From: Chryseobacterium aureum
GTDB taxonomy: Bacteria > Bacteroidota > Bacteroidia > Flavobacteriales > Weeksellaceae
Direction of reading: 5' to 3'
DNA: 64,000 bases
NCBI RefSeq assembly: GCF_003971235.1
Contig: NZ_CP034661.1
Location: forward strand, 992,001-1,056,000
Positions 45,078 through 53,839 of the stretch are shown in pieces. A program made the translations under genes and the position numbers. Within the stretch, counting starts at the first letter, position 1, and each line of letters starts with the position of its first letter. The notes beneath the pieces were generated by a model. That model saw only the letters and a list, made by a program, of their open reading frames with translations, was not told the origin of the DNA and did no database searches.

Positions 45078-46451
45078 TTATTTTAAAACATTCAGAATTT
45101 TCTGCAGCTCTGTATTTCCACTTCCCTGATAGTTGTTGATAATGATTGAAAATACATATTTTTTTCCATCTTTGGCGGTATGATATCCGGCAAAAGATTT
45201 GGTATCTCTCATGGTTCCGCTTTTCATCTTCATTCCGTTATCCTGAACCGGAAATCCGTCATAGTAGGCATCAAACCAGGATTGTTTTTTAGCATATAAA
45301 AGCGCCTGTACTTCGGCCTTTGCTGCCACATAATTTTGTGGTGAAAGCCCGCTTCCGTCTGCAAAATTGATCATGTTGGGATTAATTCCTTTTGATTTCC
45401 AGAATTCCTTCAGGTAAGAGACTCCGCTTTTGAAACTGGGATTTCCTTTTTTCTCTTTTCCTAAGGTTTTAATTAACGTTTCTCCATATAGATTGATACT
45501 TTTTCTCAGGAACCAATAAACGATTTTATCCAGAGTAGGCGACTGATAGGTCAGAAGAATATTATTTTCAGGGGTTTTCAATGCTTGTTTTCCTTCTATT
45601 TCAAGCTGCGAATTCGTTATGGCTTTTCCTGAAAGCTCAATACCTGCTTCTTTCAGCCACTGTTTTACTTCTGCTGCCAGCTGTAAGGGTGGATTAGGAG
45701 TAGATCCTGAAACGGTTACCGTTTTTCCTGCCGGAAGCATCCCGTTAATTAGAGCTACATCAGAATGGGGTGCTGTGAAAATAAGACTTTGATCTGAATT
45801 GCCGCCCGTTTTAAGGTCATTCAGCCATTTTACTCCTTCCAATGGGTAAGAAAAGCTTTTAAAATCTGTTCCGTTAATGTTGATATCAAACTGGTTTTCT
45901 TTCCAGTTGATCCCCCAGACTCCCGCTCCGTAGTAATTTCCGAGATCATCCCAGGGCCATCCGCCGGGGATTGTCTGATGGTCAAAATAAGTATCATCAA
46001 TGACCAGATCACCTGCTATTTTTGTTATCCCTGAATTTTTGACCGCATCAATCAGTTTCTTTTTAAAATGTTCAGGTTTGTAGGCGTCATATCTCCAGCT
46101 TCCCAAAGTAGGATCTCCGTTGGAGCTTATGAAAAGGTTTCCGTTCAGTGTTCCTCCTGATATATTTCCGGAGTAGCTGGAAGTGGTTGTAAAAGTGTAG
46201 TCTTTCCCTAAAGTTTCCAATGCAGCTCCTGCGGTGAAAATTTTCTGTGTAGACGCTGTAGAAAGCCCCTTGCTGCCCTGATATTCGTATATAAAGTTGC
46301 CGTTTTCATCCGAAACATAAAAGGATAAACCGGAAGAAACCGCTCCCGAAGAATCCATAAGATCTTTTGTTGCTTTGTCTAATTTTTGGGCAATATTCTG
46401 CGCTGTTACCAATTGTACAGAAAACGCAAGAACAGCAAGTGTTGTTTTCAT
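45078..46451 (-). CDS. dacB: D-alanyl-D-alanine carboxypeptidase / endopeptidase (PBP4 type)
   Basis: A 457-residue periplasmic S13 enzyme that trims and cleaves peptidoglycan cross-links. Signal peptide ends TAQ. The three active-site motifs are SxxK in STASTQKIFTAGAA, SxN-type in FADGSGLSPQNYVAA, and KSGTM in MKSGTMRDTKSFAGYH. The large insert typical of PBP4 lies between the first two. It is the upstream gene of a likely two-gene unit with the histidine kinase, 6 bp apart. Confidence 0.93.
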   Translation of the reverse strand: MKTTLAVLAFSVQLVTAQNIAQKLDKATKDLMDSSGAVSSGLSFYVSDENGNFIYEYQGSKGLSTASTQKIFTAGAALETLGKDYTFTTTSSYSGNISGGTLNGNLFISSNGDPTLGSWRYDAYKPEHFKKKLIDAVKNSGITKIAGDLVIDDTYFDHQTIPGGWPWDDLGNYYGAGVWGINWKENQFDININGTDFKSFSYPLEGVKWLNDLKTGGNSDQSLIFTAPHSDVALINGMLPAGKTVTVSGSTPNPPLQLAAEVKQWLKEAGIELSGKAITNSQLEIEGKQALKTPENNILLTYQSPTLDKIVYWFLRKSINLYGETLIKTLGKEKKGNPSFKSGVSYLKEFWKSKGINPNMINFADGSGLSPQNYVAAKAEVQALLYAKKQSWFDAYYDGFPVQDNGMKMKSGTMRDTKSFAGYHTAKDGKKYVFSIIINNYQGSGNTELQKILNVLK

Positions 46452-46545
46452 TGCATTGTTATTTGAGGCTAAATCATCATTTTCAGACCCATGCTATTGC
46501 CTGCATCTGAATCTTTTGGATTTATTTAATTCTAATCAAATATAG

Positions 46546-47409
46546 TTAAAATAAAAGCTTTTCATACTCCCTGAGATCGTCAGGACTGAAAAGAATCTGA
46601 TGGCCAGGAGTTTTTTCAAACGAACGGTCATGTTTAAAATATTTTTCATAATCATCTTCATCTAAAAAAATCTCCATCTGCCCTTCTTTGATGTAATGGG
46701 ATTTTTCTCCATAATCTTCAATAAGACAGGCTGTACCACTCCAAGCTTCCTGATGGCAGCGCAGACAGCTTTTCTGGTATACGGCTTTATGACCGCATAT
46801 TTCACAATCATGCAGACTTTGAAACAATGCAGAGATTTCTTCCCTCCTATCTTCCGGAAACAAGGATAAAGGAATTGTTTTTAAAAGCAGATAATAATTG
46901 GGATCCTGCCATGAAAAATATTTTTTCCCATCCAGAGCATCCTGCCCTTTGGTGTACAACCATAGTTTCTGAAGATCATATTCTACCTCAGCTTTTACCA
47001 CGTTTTTAATATTCAGAATCGTCTTATTATTGAGCTTAACATTCTGTTGATCATCAATTTCAATAACGGGCTGCTGTTCCAGAAAATGGTTTAGGCATAA
47101 TGTGGTCTGCCATGAGCCAACCGTTCTCATTTTCCCTTCACTTCCACAGATTTCACATGTTTTTACAGACCATTGCGAATATTTGTCTTTGATGTTTCTG
47201 AGTCTGATGTTCAGTGTTTCATCCTCAGAATACGTGTAACATCTCAATTCACCAAACTTTTCTTTTCCAAAAACCTGATGTTCCAAATTCCAGCCTGCTA
47301 TGGCAAATTCAAACAGCAGTTTCCGGATAAGGTTCTCCCATCCGGTACTGTTCACTGAGAAATTAGCCAGATTACGTTCTACAAAAAGGTCTATTTCTTC
47401 TTTATTCAT
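46546..47409 (-). CDS. Cysteine-rich protein of unknown function
   Basis: A 287-residue soluble protein with three cysteine clusters: CEICGSEGK (about 85), CEICGHKAVYQKSC (about 207) and CLRC just after. They suggest two or more zinc knuckles. No domain is recognised; the C-terminus is acidic. The start codon overlaps the stop of pepE by one base (TAATG arrangement), so translation is probably coupled to PepE. This conserved-looking pairing is the only functional hint. Confidence 0.75.
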   Translation of the reverse strand: MNKEEIDLFVERNLANFSVNSTGWENLIRKLLFEFAIAGWNLEHQVFGKEKFGELRCYTYSEDETLNIRLRNIKDKYSQWSVKTCEICGSEGKMRTVGSWQTTLCLNHFLEQQPVIEIDDQQNVKLNNKTILNIKNVVKAEVEYDLQKLWLYTKGQDALDGKKYFSWQDPNYYLLLKTIPLSLFPEDRREEISALFQSLHDCEICGHKAVYQKSCLRCHQEAWSGTACLIEDYGEKSHYIKEGQMEIFLDEDDYEKYFKHDRSFEKTPGHQILFSPDDLREYEKLLF

Positions 47410-48101
47410 TAAAGCGTGCTTCCGGCTTCTATTTCGTAAGGTTCCTTACCTTTTTCAAAAATTCTTGTCAGTTCACTTCCCTCAACGGTTATTGAATCCC
47501 CAGTTCTTCTGATCCAGTTTCCTTCCCTTAAGCCCACTACCTTACTATCGTTTTGGGTAAGGAATTCTTTGATGCGGGTTTCTCTGGTTTCTCCGTTGTG
47601 CTTCAGATCCGGATTAGGATCAAGATAGTGAGGGTTGATATTAAAAGGAACCAGTCCCATACAGTCGAAACTTGGCGGATATACAATCGGCATATCATTG
47701 GTGGTTTTCATATTCAGACCTCCGATATTACTTCCTGCACTGCATCCAAGATAGGCTTTCCCTCCAGATACATTTTCTTTTAAGACAGACATCAAACCTT
47801 CTTCGTGTAATGTTTTAACCAATAAAAAGGTGTTTCCGCCACCGGTAAAGAAACCTTTTGCCTGATGGATGGCTTCTTTTTTATCTTCAAACTCATGTAG
47901 GCCTTTTACTTTTATATGGATTGTTTCAAAGAAAGAACGTGCTTTGGCAGTATAATCATCATGGGAAATTCCTCCCGGTCTTGCAAAAGGAATGAATACA
48001 ATTTCATCAATTCCTCTGTATAATTGGATTAATTCTTCTCTTAAGTATTCCAGATATTCTCCACCAAAAAGGGTGGATGTTGAAGCTAATATGATATTCA
48101 T
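47409..48101 (-). CDS. pepE: Dipeptidase E (alpha-aspartyl dipeptidase)
   Basis: A 230-residue cytoplasmic serine peptidase of family S51 that hydrolyses Asp-X dipeptides. The nucleophile lies in AYLGCSAGSNIGG, and GFFTGGGNTFLLVKTL matches the S51 signature. It is a second S51 member in this window, distant from the cyanophycinase at 5286, and shorter as expected of PepE. It could help consume aspartyl dipeptides, but a cyanophycin link is speculative. Confidence 0.92.
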   Translation of the reverse strand: MNIILASTSTLFGGEYLEYLREELIQLYRGIDEIVFIPFARPGGISHDDYTAKARSFFETIHIKVKGLHEFEDKKEAIHQAKGFFTGGGNTFLLVKTLHEEGLMSVLKENVSGGKAYLGCSAGSNIGGLNMKTTNDMPIVYPPSFDCMGLVPFNINPHYLDPNPDLKHNGETRETRIKEFLTQNDSKVVGLREGNWIRRTGDSITVEGSELTRIFEKGKEPYEIEAGSTL

Positions 48102-48290
48102 ACCACTAAATTATATGTATTATTAAAAAAGTGAATGACAAAGATAGCCTCAAAGATGAACGAATCAAAAATTAATCTAAAAAAAACGGATTTCCCGTTA
48201 ATATTTTCTAAAAAAACTTAAAGCCTCTAAAATTTCCGGTTTTGTGGAATTATTATTGGATTTTAGATTATGAATTTAAAATATAAGATT

Positions 48291-48833
48291 ATGAAAATGA
48301 GTAAAATTAATAGTAGAAGTCTATTTTTAGGTTTAATACTAGCGGGAAGCGTAAGTTTTGTTAATGCACAGACCACTCAGCCGGAAACAGCGGCCACAAC
48401 AACTCAAACAACTAATCCAACCATTGAAGGTCTTAAAAAACAGATTGAGGCCAATCCTAAGGATGCAGAATCAATGGCAAAATTAGCTGCGGCTTATCAG
48501 GAAGCATCAGATTGGCCAAATGCAATTGATACCTGGAAAAAAATATCTGTTTTACTGCCGGACTGGGCTCCGTCTTACTACAGCCAGGCTTATGCCTATC
48601 AATCTGCAAAAGATGATGCCAACGCAAAAATTGCTTATGAAAAGTATATAGCAACAGTAAAACCTGAAGAAGTAGAGCAAAACAAGAAGAATCTGGCATA
48701 TGCCTATTTCTATCTTGCCTTTACAGAACAGAAGACTGATCCTAATAAAGCAAAAGAACATATCGCCAAGTCTATACAGTATGATCCTTCTAACCAGGAT
48801 GCTGTAAAGCTTAGCAAAGCATTAAATTCTTAG
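48291..48833 (+). CDS. Exported TPR protein
   Basis: About 180 residues: a signal peptide (SLFLGLILAGSVSFVNAQ), a Thr/Gln-rich linker, and then two or three TPR units (AYQEASDWPNAIDTWKKI, AYAYQSAKDDANAKIAYEKY). An earlier ATG at 48270 is possible; the one at 48291 was chosen because it places the hydrophobic core nearer the N-terminus. It is a single-gene unit with a clear terminator. It probably acts as a periplasmic protein-protein adaptor. Confidence 0.8.
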   Translation: MKMSKINSRSLFLGLILAGSVSFVNAQTTQPETAATTTQTTNPTIEGLKKQIEANPKDAESMAKLAAAYQEASDWPNAIDTWKKISVLLPDWAPSYYSQAYAYQSAKDDANAKIAYEKYIATVKPEEVEQNKKNLAYAYFYLAFTEQKTDPNKAKEHIAKSIQYDPSNQDAVKLSKALNS

Positions 48834-48844
48834 TAAAATGAAAG

Positions 48845-48873
48845 AGACCGGAAAGTTTTTCCGGTCTTTTTTT
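48845..48873 (+). terminator. Terminator of the TPR gene
   Basis: AGACCGGAA and TTCCGGTCT pair around a short loop and are followed by a T run. Confidence 0.82.
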
Positions 48874-48908
48874 AAGTGATGATATGTTTTTTGGTTTAAT
48901 TTAAATAT

Positions 48909-48984
48909 AACGCAAAGATTTAGTAGCTGCCGTTGTATTTTAGGGAGCAAAGATTGGAATCAACTTCATTGATTCTTTCTAAGC
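48909..48984. repeat. Dispersed intergenic repeat, copy A
   Basis: About 76 bp starting AACGCAAAG and ending with GGGAGCAAAGAT, then GGAATCAA and TTCATTGATTCTTTC. Copy B is at 60108-60184 in the same orientation, with the last 45 bp nearly identical. The core contains an inverted repeat GAATCA...TGATTC. The surrounding 291-bp gap holds no gene. Confidence 0.7.
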
Positions 48985-49124
48985 GTACCTATAACATAGA
49001 GTTCTATCAGTGACTTTGCCGCTTTATTAGCACACTTAAAAACAAAAGAATTCATCTAATCGTTAAATGTAAGCTAGACTTTTTGATTTCTCTTATTCAC
49101 TTAAAGCTCCATCTCGTACTTATC

Positions 49125-49613
49125 TTATTCTATTTTCTTCCCAAAAAAATCTGTCTCACCATGTAAGTGCCGGATTATTTTCTCAATATTCCGCTGAATG
49201 CTGGCGTCAGTTTTTAAATGATTGATATACCGGATCAGCTCGTTTCTTCGCGAAGGAATCAGTTTTTCAAAATTTTTTGTTGCGACAGCACTTTCTTGGA
49301 TCGCTTTTTCTAATTGAGGATGAATGGTAAGGCTTCTGTCTGCATCATCATATTCCAGTACAATTTCAATAGTTTCTCCGATTCTCTTGGGTGAATTTTT
49401 CAGCATCGTGAGATTGATATACAGCCTCCACTCACCCAGATATTTCATCAGGTTTTGCTTAAATTCTTTACCATTCACTGTCCCTTTTACAGCAATGGGA
49501 CTTTTATTTCTCCCTGATTCATTAAAAATCTCCTCCAGAATCTCCTTCGGGATAAAAACAAAGGGATTAATCCCAATGATTTCCAACGTGGCTGTAAAAT
49601 TCCTGTTTTTCAT
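49125..49613 (-). CDS. DUF1905 / YdeI-like protein
   Basis: A 162-residue protein. The first 90 residues form a DUF1905 beta-barrel (NFTATLEIIGINPFVFIP) and the last 60 a YdeI/OmpD-associated helical region (EKLIPSRRNELIRYINHL). Such proteins are common and of unclear function; one branch was linked to bacteriocin protection. The striking point is the 5' region: an array of eleven 7-bp repeats starts 13 bp before the ATG, and a -7 box abuts the far end of the array. Confidence 0.85.
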   Translation of the reverse strand: MKNRNFTATLEIIGINPFVFIPKEILEEIFNESGRNKSPIAVKGTVNGKEFKQNLMKYLGEWRLYINLTMLKNSPKRIGETIEIVLEYDDADRSLTIHPQLEKAIQESAVATKNFEKLIPSRRNELIRYINHLKTDASIQRNIEKIIRHLHGETDFFGKKIE

Positions 49614-49625
49614 AGTCGGCAGGTT

Positions 49626-49702
49626 TAGAAGCTAGAAGCTAGAAGCTAGAAGCTAGAAGCTAGAAGCTAGAAGCTAGAAGCTAGAAGCTAGAAGCTAGAA
49701 GC
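49626..49702. repeat. Heptanucleotide tandem repeat, 11 perfect copies
   Basis: The unit TAGAAGC is repeated eleven times without a mismatch (77 bp). It lies in the 5' region of the minus-strand YdeI-like gene. In every frame the array meets TAG stop codons, so it is not translated. Its copy number is likely to vary by slippage. Confidence 0.97.
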
Positions 49703-49709
49703 AAAAATA
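49702..49709 (-). promoter_or_regulatory. -7 box abutting the heptanucleotide array
   Basis: On the minus strand TATTTTTG matches TAnnTTTG and its last base is the first base of the array. Transcription would start inside the repeats, so copy number would change the 5' leader length. No good -33 element was seen. Confidence 0.4.
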
Positions 49710-49739
49710 ACAGTTTGATGAATAGGTATAAAATTTCTT

Positions 49740-49930
49740 TTTTATTATTTTATAAAATCATTACTCTCAAACGCTCTCACTCTCAAACCCTCCAACCCGT
49801 TCACCCCAAAACCCGTAACTAGAAACCCAAAAACCCTCTCACTCTCAAGCCCTCCTACACTCCAACCTTTTTACTCAAAAATCCGAATCCCGTAACTCAA
49901 AATTCATACCTCAGAACCCAATTAATTCCC
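49740..49930. repeat. C-rich low-complexity tract
   Basis: Degenerate units such as CTCTCACTCTCAAACCC and AACCCGTAACTAGAAACC fill most of this stretch, giving a strong C-over-G bias on the plus strand. It resembles the C-rich half of the region at 6265-6297. With the heptanucleotide array it fills the 348-bp gap between the YdeI-like and transaldolase genes. Confidence 0.6.
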
Positions 49931-49938
49931 TATCTTTG
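49931..49938 (+). promoter_or_regulatory. -7 box of the transaldolase-family gene
   Basis: TATCTTTG, 23 bp before the ATG at 49962, matches TAnnTTTG. Confidence 0.55.
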
Positions 49939-49961
49939 TATCAATAAATCTATTTATCAAA

Positions 49962-50615
49962 ATGAAATTTTTTATTGACACAGCTAATTTAGAGCAAATC
50001 AAGGAAGCCAGAGATCTTGGAATTTTAGATGGTGTAACAACCAACCCATCATTAATGGCTAAGGAAGGTATTCAGGGAGCTGAAGCCATCAGAAACCACT
50101 ATAAAACGATCTGCGAACTGGTAGACGGAGATATTTCTGCGGAAGTTCTTTCTACAACGTATGAAGAAATGATTAAGGAAGGAGACGAATTGGCTGCTAT
50201 TCACCCCAATATCGTTGTAAAGATCCCAATGATCAAAGATGGTATCAAAGCGTTAAAATATTTTTCTGATAAAGGAATCAAAACGAACTGTACATTGATT
50301 TTCTCTCCGGGGCAGGCTCTTCTGGCAGCTAAAGCAGGAGCTACTTATGTTTCTCCTTTCTTGGGAAGATTAGACGATATTTCTACAGACGGACTGAACC
50401 TTATTCAGGAAATCAGACTAATTTTCGATAACTATATGTTCGAAACTGAAATCCTGGCGGCTTCTATCCGTCACTCAATGCATATTATCGACTGTGCTAA
50501 AATCGGAGCGGATGTTATTACTTCTCCACTTCCTCCGATCTTGAGCCTATTGAAGCACCCACTAACAGACAGCGGACTGGCTCAGTTTATTGCTGATTCA
50601 CAGAAATTAGCATAA
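49962..50615 (+). CDS. Transaldolase / fructose-6-phosphate aldolase family protein
   Basis: A 217-residue small transaldolase (TalC/FSA group), a TIM-barrel class I aldolase. [20 protein letters not shown] and [13 protein letters not shown] are the family N-terminal motifs, and the Schiff-base lysine is expected in NIVVKIPM. The [14 protein letters not shown] segment is also conserved. It may serve as the pentose phosphate pathway transaldolase or as an FSA; the sequence alone does not settle it. It is a single gene with its own -7 box and terminator. Confidence 0.93.
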   Translation: MKFFIDTANLEQIKEARDLGILDGVTTNPSLMAKEGIQGAEAIRNHYKTICELVDGDISAEVLSTTYEEMIKEGDELAAIHPNIVVKIPMIKDGIKALKYFSDKGIKTNCTLIFSPGQALLAAKAGATYVSPFLGRLDDISTDGLNLIQEIRLIFDNYMFETEILAASIRHSMHIIDCAKIGADVITSPLPPILSLLKHPLTDSGLAQFIADSQKLA

Positions 50616-50640
50616 TAACTGGCTTTTTATTCAGATACAA

Positions 50641-50675
50641 AAAATCCCGGAGCTTTTCGTTCCGGGATTTTTTTG
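50641..50675 (+). terminator. Terminator of the transaldolase gene
   Basis: AAAATCCCGGA pairs with TCCGGGATTTT and is followed by more T. It is a textbook intrinsic terminator. Confidence 0.9.
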
Positions 50676-51302
50676 TAATAAGTATAATTCAATTTTCTAA
50701 AAACAGAAAAACTGGAATCAGTTGAATTTAAAACTCCGATTTATGTTCATTATAAATCCGAATAGTCTATGAAAGCAAAAAAAATGAAATACTCACTTAA
50801 AATCGTTAAAAATTCATTCATTCGTAAAAATTCATCGTTTTTAATATCACATAGCATAAAATTAATAAAATATCTCAATTCACAGACAATCAGAATCAAG
50901 GAATTACTTTTTCATTCATTTTTTAAATCTTGCCTAAGATCTCCGGATGGTCTTATCGAAAAATATCGATAGGCATCATATTCATTTTTGCTCAAAAAAA
51001 ACATTTCTTTGTTCAAGAATTTTTAAAAGAGGAAGGACATAAGTTAATATAAATAGGTCCAAAAGGTTCGTTTCAGGCCATTTTATTCAAAAAAGACTAA
51101 TACAACTTTTCTGTTTTAAAAATTTATTTCCTAAAAAAACACCGATATGAAATTCAGCAACATCAACAGATTATCATATAGAGTATAAAGAGCTGGCAAA
51201 CAGGAACTGTCCCTATTGTTCACCATGTCCTGGGGTATTTCTGAAACAATGCCACAGCCATTTATACCCTATTCTAATTATACAATTACAAATAACTTTA
51301 AG
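50676..51302. other. Long AT-rich intergenic region
   Basis: About 630 bp without a supported gene. A 67-codon frame at 50769-50972 has biased, low-complexity composition and no recognisable feature. No tRNA or clear hairpin was found. The stretch may hold a long 5' leader or regulatory sites for the repeat protein gene that follows. Confidence 0.4.
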
Positions 51303-52712
51303 ATGAAAAAAAAATTATTACCTCTTGCAGTACTTTTAAGTATTGCCATTGAGGCTCAGGTGGGTATTAACACTACTACTCCACAAGCCACATTAGATGT
51401 AACCGGAACACCTGGTGTAACCACCAGTTTAGATGGAATTATTGCCCCAAGGCTGACCGGAGATGAGCTCCGTGCCAAAACTTACACCGGAGCCCAGACA
51501 GGAGCTTTGGTATATGTTACCAATGCTGATTCTGCACCGCAAGGTCAAACTAAAAATGTAACTTCCACAGGGTATTTCTACTTCGATGGAAACCAGTGGG
51601 TAGCTTCCAACGGAACTTCGGGAAAAACTGCCAGCTGGTCACTTTACGGAAATTCAAATACAACAGCCGGAATTAATTTTTTAGGAACTACAGATAATAC
51701 AGATTTACTTTTTAAGAGAAACAATTCCCAAGCCGGATTATTAAGTATTGCCAATACAGCATTCGGGGTAAATTCTTTTAATTCAACGGCAACAGGGGGT
51801 TCCAATACGTCTATTGGCTCATTCAGCCTTTTCAGTAATACTTCCGGATCATCCAATACTTCTGTTGGGGAATCTTCCCTCAGAGCCAATACACAGGGTA
51901 TCAACAACACGGCCAGCGGAGTTCAGGCATTGCAAAGCAACACCACCGGTTCCAACAACACCGCTAATGGATTGCAAACGCTGCAAAGTAATACCATAGG
52001 AATGTCTAATACAGCCAACGGGTATCAGACCATGCAGAGCAATGTTTCCGGGAACTTTAATAATGCCAGCGGATATCAGGCACTCCAGGGAAATAATTCC
52101 GGAAACAATAATACAGCAAGCGGATACCAATCCCTGCAAAGTAACAGTACAGGGTCTAATAATTCCGGTATTGGTTCGCAGGCTCTCTTCAGCAATACAA
52201 CAGGCAGTAGAAATACAGCTGTAGGAAATTTAGCCGGGGGAAACCTTACTACAGGAAATAATAATATTGCGATTGGCAACTCCACTGATTTTGTGTCCGC
52301 AAACGCTTCTAATCAAATGAATATCGGAAATATGATTTTTGGTACAGGCCTGTCAGGGAGTATTGCTGCGCCTGAGGGCTATATTGGGATTGGCAACTCT
52401 TCACCTGCCAGCACATTGCATGTTTCAGGTTCATTTGGAGCCTCCATTACCACAAAATCATCGGGGACATTGGATGCCACTCACAATACCGTTATTGTTA
52501 CGGGAGGAATTGGATTGCCTGTGGCTTCAGACTCTAAAGGACGTATTTATCATATTTATTTAGGAACTTCTTCGGGAATTACCATTACAGGAAACATTTC
52601 TTATCTGGGCAACACAAGCAGCAGCTGGGTACTGGATAATACAGTCGGAAACAGGGGAATTACCCTACAAAGTGACGGCACAAACTGGGTGGTTATCGGA
52701 AGAGCCAATTAA
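51303..52712 (+). CDS. Surface protein with YadA-head-like 17-residue repeats
   Basis: A 469-residue exported protein. The start at 51303 gives a signal peptide (MKKKLLPLAVLLSIAIEAQ) and the common Bacteroidota head VGINTTTPQATLDVTG; the frame opening at 51216 was rejected. From 51765 to 52325 there are eleven successive 17-residue units of the pattern G-x-x-x-L-x-x-N-x-x-G-x-x-N-T-A-x, such as GLQTLQSNTIGMSNTAN. This pattern is like the beta-helical YadA or phage-fibre head. There is no YadA membrane anchor and no clear T9SS sorting domain, so the attachment mode is open. The C-terminal 110 residues are beta-rich. Confidence 0.85.
   Translation: MKKKLLPLAVLLSIAIEAQVGINTTTPQATLDVTGTPGVTTSLDGIIAPRLTGDELRAKTYTGAQTGALVYVTNADSAPQGQTKNVTSTGYFYFDGNQWVASNGTSGKTASWSLYGNSNTTAGINFLGTTDNTDLLFKRNNSQAGLLSIANTAFGVNSFNSTATGGSNTSIGSFSLFSNTSGSSNTSVGESSLRANTQGINNTASGVQALQSNTTGSNNTANGLQTLQSNTIGMSNTANGYQTMQSNVSGNFNNASGYQALQGNNSGNNNTASGYQSLQSNSTGSNNSGIGSQALFSNTTGSRNTAVGNLAGGNLTTGNNNIAIGNSTDFVSANASNQMNIGNMIFGTGLSGSIAAPEGYIGIGNSSPASTLHVSGSFGASITTKSSGTLDATHNTVIVTGGIGLPVASDSKGRIYHIYLGTSSGITITGNISYLGNTSSSWVLDNTVGNRGITLQSDGTNWVVIGRAN
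51765..52325 (+). repeat. Eleven 51-bp coding repeats
   Basis: In-frame units of 51 bp (17 codons) repeat eleven times; the middle units are most alike and the ends more divergent. The unit length allows expansion or loss without frameshift. Confidence 0.85.
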
Positions 52713-52828
52713 AAAAACACGCTTATTAAATGATTATTGATAAGGCTTGGATTTTATAATCTGAGCCTTTCCTTAATAATACATATAAAAATTAATCGGT
52801 CTCCTGTTTTTGAATCTCTAAAAAAAAA

Positions 52829-52852
52829 CAGGATGACATTATTGCCATCCCG
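52829..52852 (-). terminator. Terminator of the GLPGLI gene
   Basis: On the minus strand GGGATGGCA and TGTCATCCT pair with G-U wobbles around ATAA and run into T8. Confidence 0.75.
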
Positions 52853-52879
52853 TTGTTGATATTAGAAAATATATAATTT

Positions 52880-53782
52880 TTAATTCATCAGATCCGGTTC
52901 TATCGGATTGTTATCTTTTTTAAGGGCTTCCTTGGTATTTTTTTCCATCTCGCGAAATACCTGGTTAGGATCTGAAATTTCTTTTCCATCTCCTGTTCTA
53001 AACTTGAAACTTACCTTGGTATTGCCATCTCCGTTTTTCATCATCATTTCTCTCATATTCTTGGTAGGATCATTTACATAAGCTTTCCACACTTTCTTAA
53101 ACTGGTCTTTTGTCACCTCAAGTTCTTTTCCGCCTAATCCCAAAACTCTTACATTATCCGGAAGCTGCACATCTGTTTCTGCACCCGGTGCACTGATTGT
53201 TTTATTTCCTATCATGATCATTATATGAGATCCTGTAGCGTCTTCCAGCTTTACAATAAGACCTGGAAGTCCATAGAACACATAAGGCCCATCCTGAAAG
53301 GGCAGATCTGTTGTGAACCAGGCTGTCCATTCTCTTCCTCCAAAACTGGTAACCGCTTTTTGAGTTTCATAGGTTCCGATTTTTTGTTTTTCCGGTAATA
53401 TTTTCCACTCCGGTTTTTTGTCTTCTTTTATCTTATACTTATCTGTGGAAACGTTTTTGAAAAGATAAGTTTTAAAATCCGGATATGTTTTGGTTACCTT
53501 ATAAGAAACCTGCCCGGGTCTGTCTCTTCTGTTGAAGCTGAAATTTCCACCTCCGGATTTCAGCTGCTTTTCCAGCTCTGCTCTTCCGGTAGAGTCTGCT
53601 ACAAATTTTTCACGGCTGTAGTAGTTTGATCCATTTTTATCAATATCCAGCAGCATCATTTCCGTTTTTACGTCCTGCTTGTTATTGATGTCCGGAATAA
53701 ACTTGTATTCATAAAAGAATCTATTGACCTGAGCACTGGAAAGGGCTCCCAAAAGCATAAAAAATAAGATTTTGATTTTCAT
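52880..53782 (-). CDS. GLPGLI-family secreted protein
   Basis: A 300-residue exported protein of the Bacteroidota GLPGLI family (TIGR01200). The name-giving motif is clear in FYGLPGLIVKLEDATG near residue 170, after a signal peptide ending SSAQ. The family is beta-rich and of unknown function. It follows blaR1 on the same strand beyond a terminator hairpin, an arrangement common in this phylum, so it may be controlled by the BlaI/BlaR1-type pair. Confidence 0.92.
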   Translation of the reverse strand: MKIKILFFMLLGALSSAQVNRFFYEYKFIPDINNKQDVKTEMMLLDIDKNGSNYYSREKFVADSTGRAELEKQLKSGGGNFSFNRRDRPGQVSYKVTKTYPDFKTYLFKNVSTDKYKIKEDKKPEWKILPEKQKIGTYETQKAVTSFGGREWTAWFTTDLPFQDGPYVFYGLPGLIVKLEDATGSHIMIMIGNKTISAPGAETDVQLPDNVRVLGLGGKELEVTKDQFKKVWKAYVNDPTKNMREMMMKNGDGNTKVSFKFRTGDGKEISDPNQVFREMEKNTKEALKKDNNPIEPDLMN

Positions 53783-53799
53783 ATCGTATACTATTAAAA

Positions 53800-53830
53800 A
53801 GGCTTTGCCAATCTGAAACTGACAAAGCCT
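53800..53830 (-). terminator. Terminator between blaR1-like and GLPGLI genes
   Basis: AGGCTTTG and CAAAGCCT pair around a 15-nt loop, with TTTTTAATAG following on the minus strand. Some readthrough into the GLPGLI gene is possible. Confidence 0.7.
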
Positions 53831-53839
53831 GATGGAACT

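Noticed and set aside
5286..48101. Direct functional link between pepE and the cyanophycin locus
   Set aside because: They share only the S51 family and lie more than 40 kb apart; cyanophycin dipeptides are beta-linked, whereas PepE acts on alpha-linked Asp-X.
50769..50972. 67-codon frame in the long intergenic region
   Set aside because: Lysine- and isoleucine-rich low-complexity product, no -7 box and no relation to any family; typical of AT-rich noncoding DNA.
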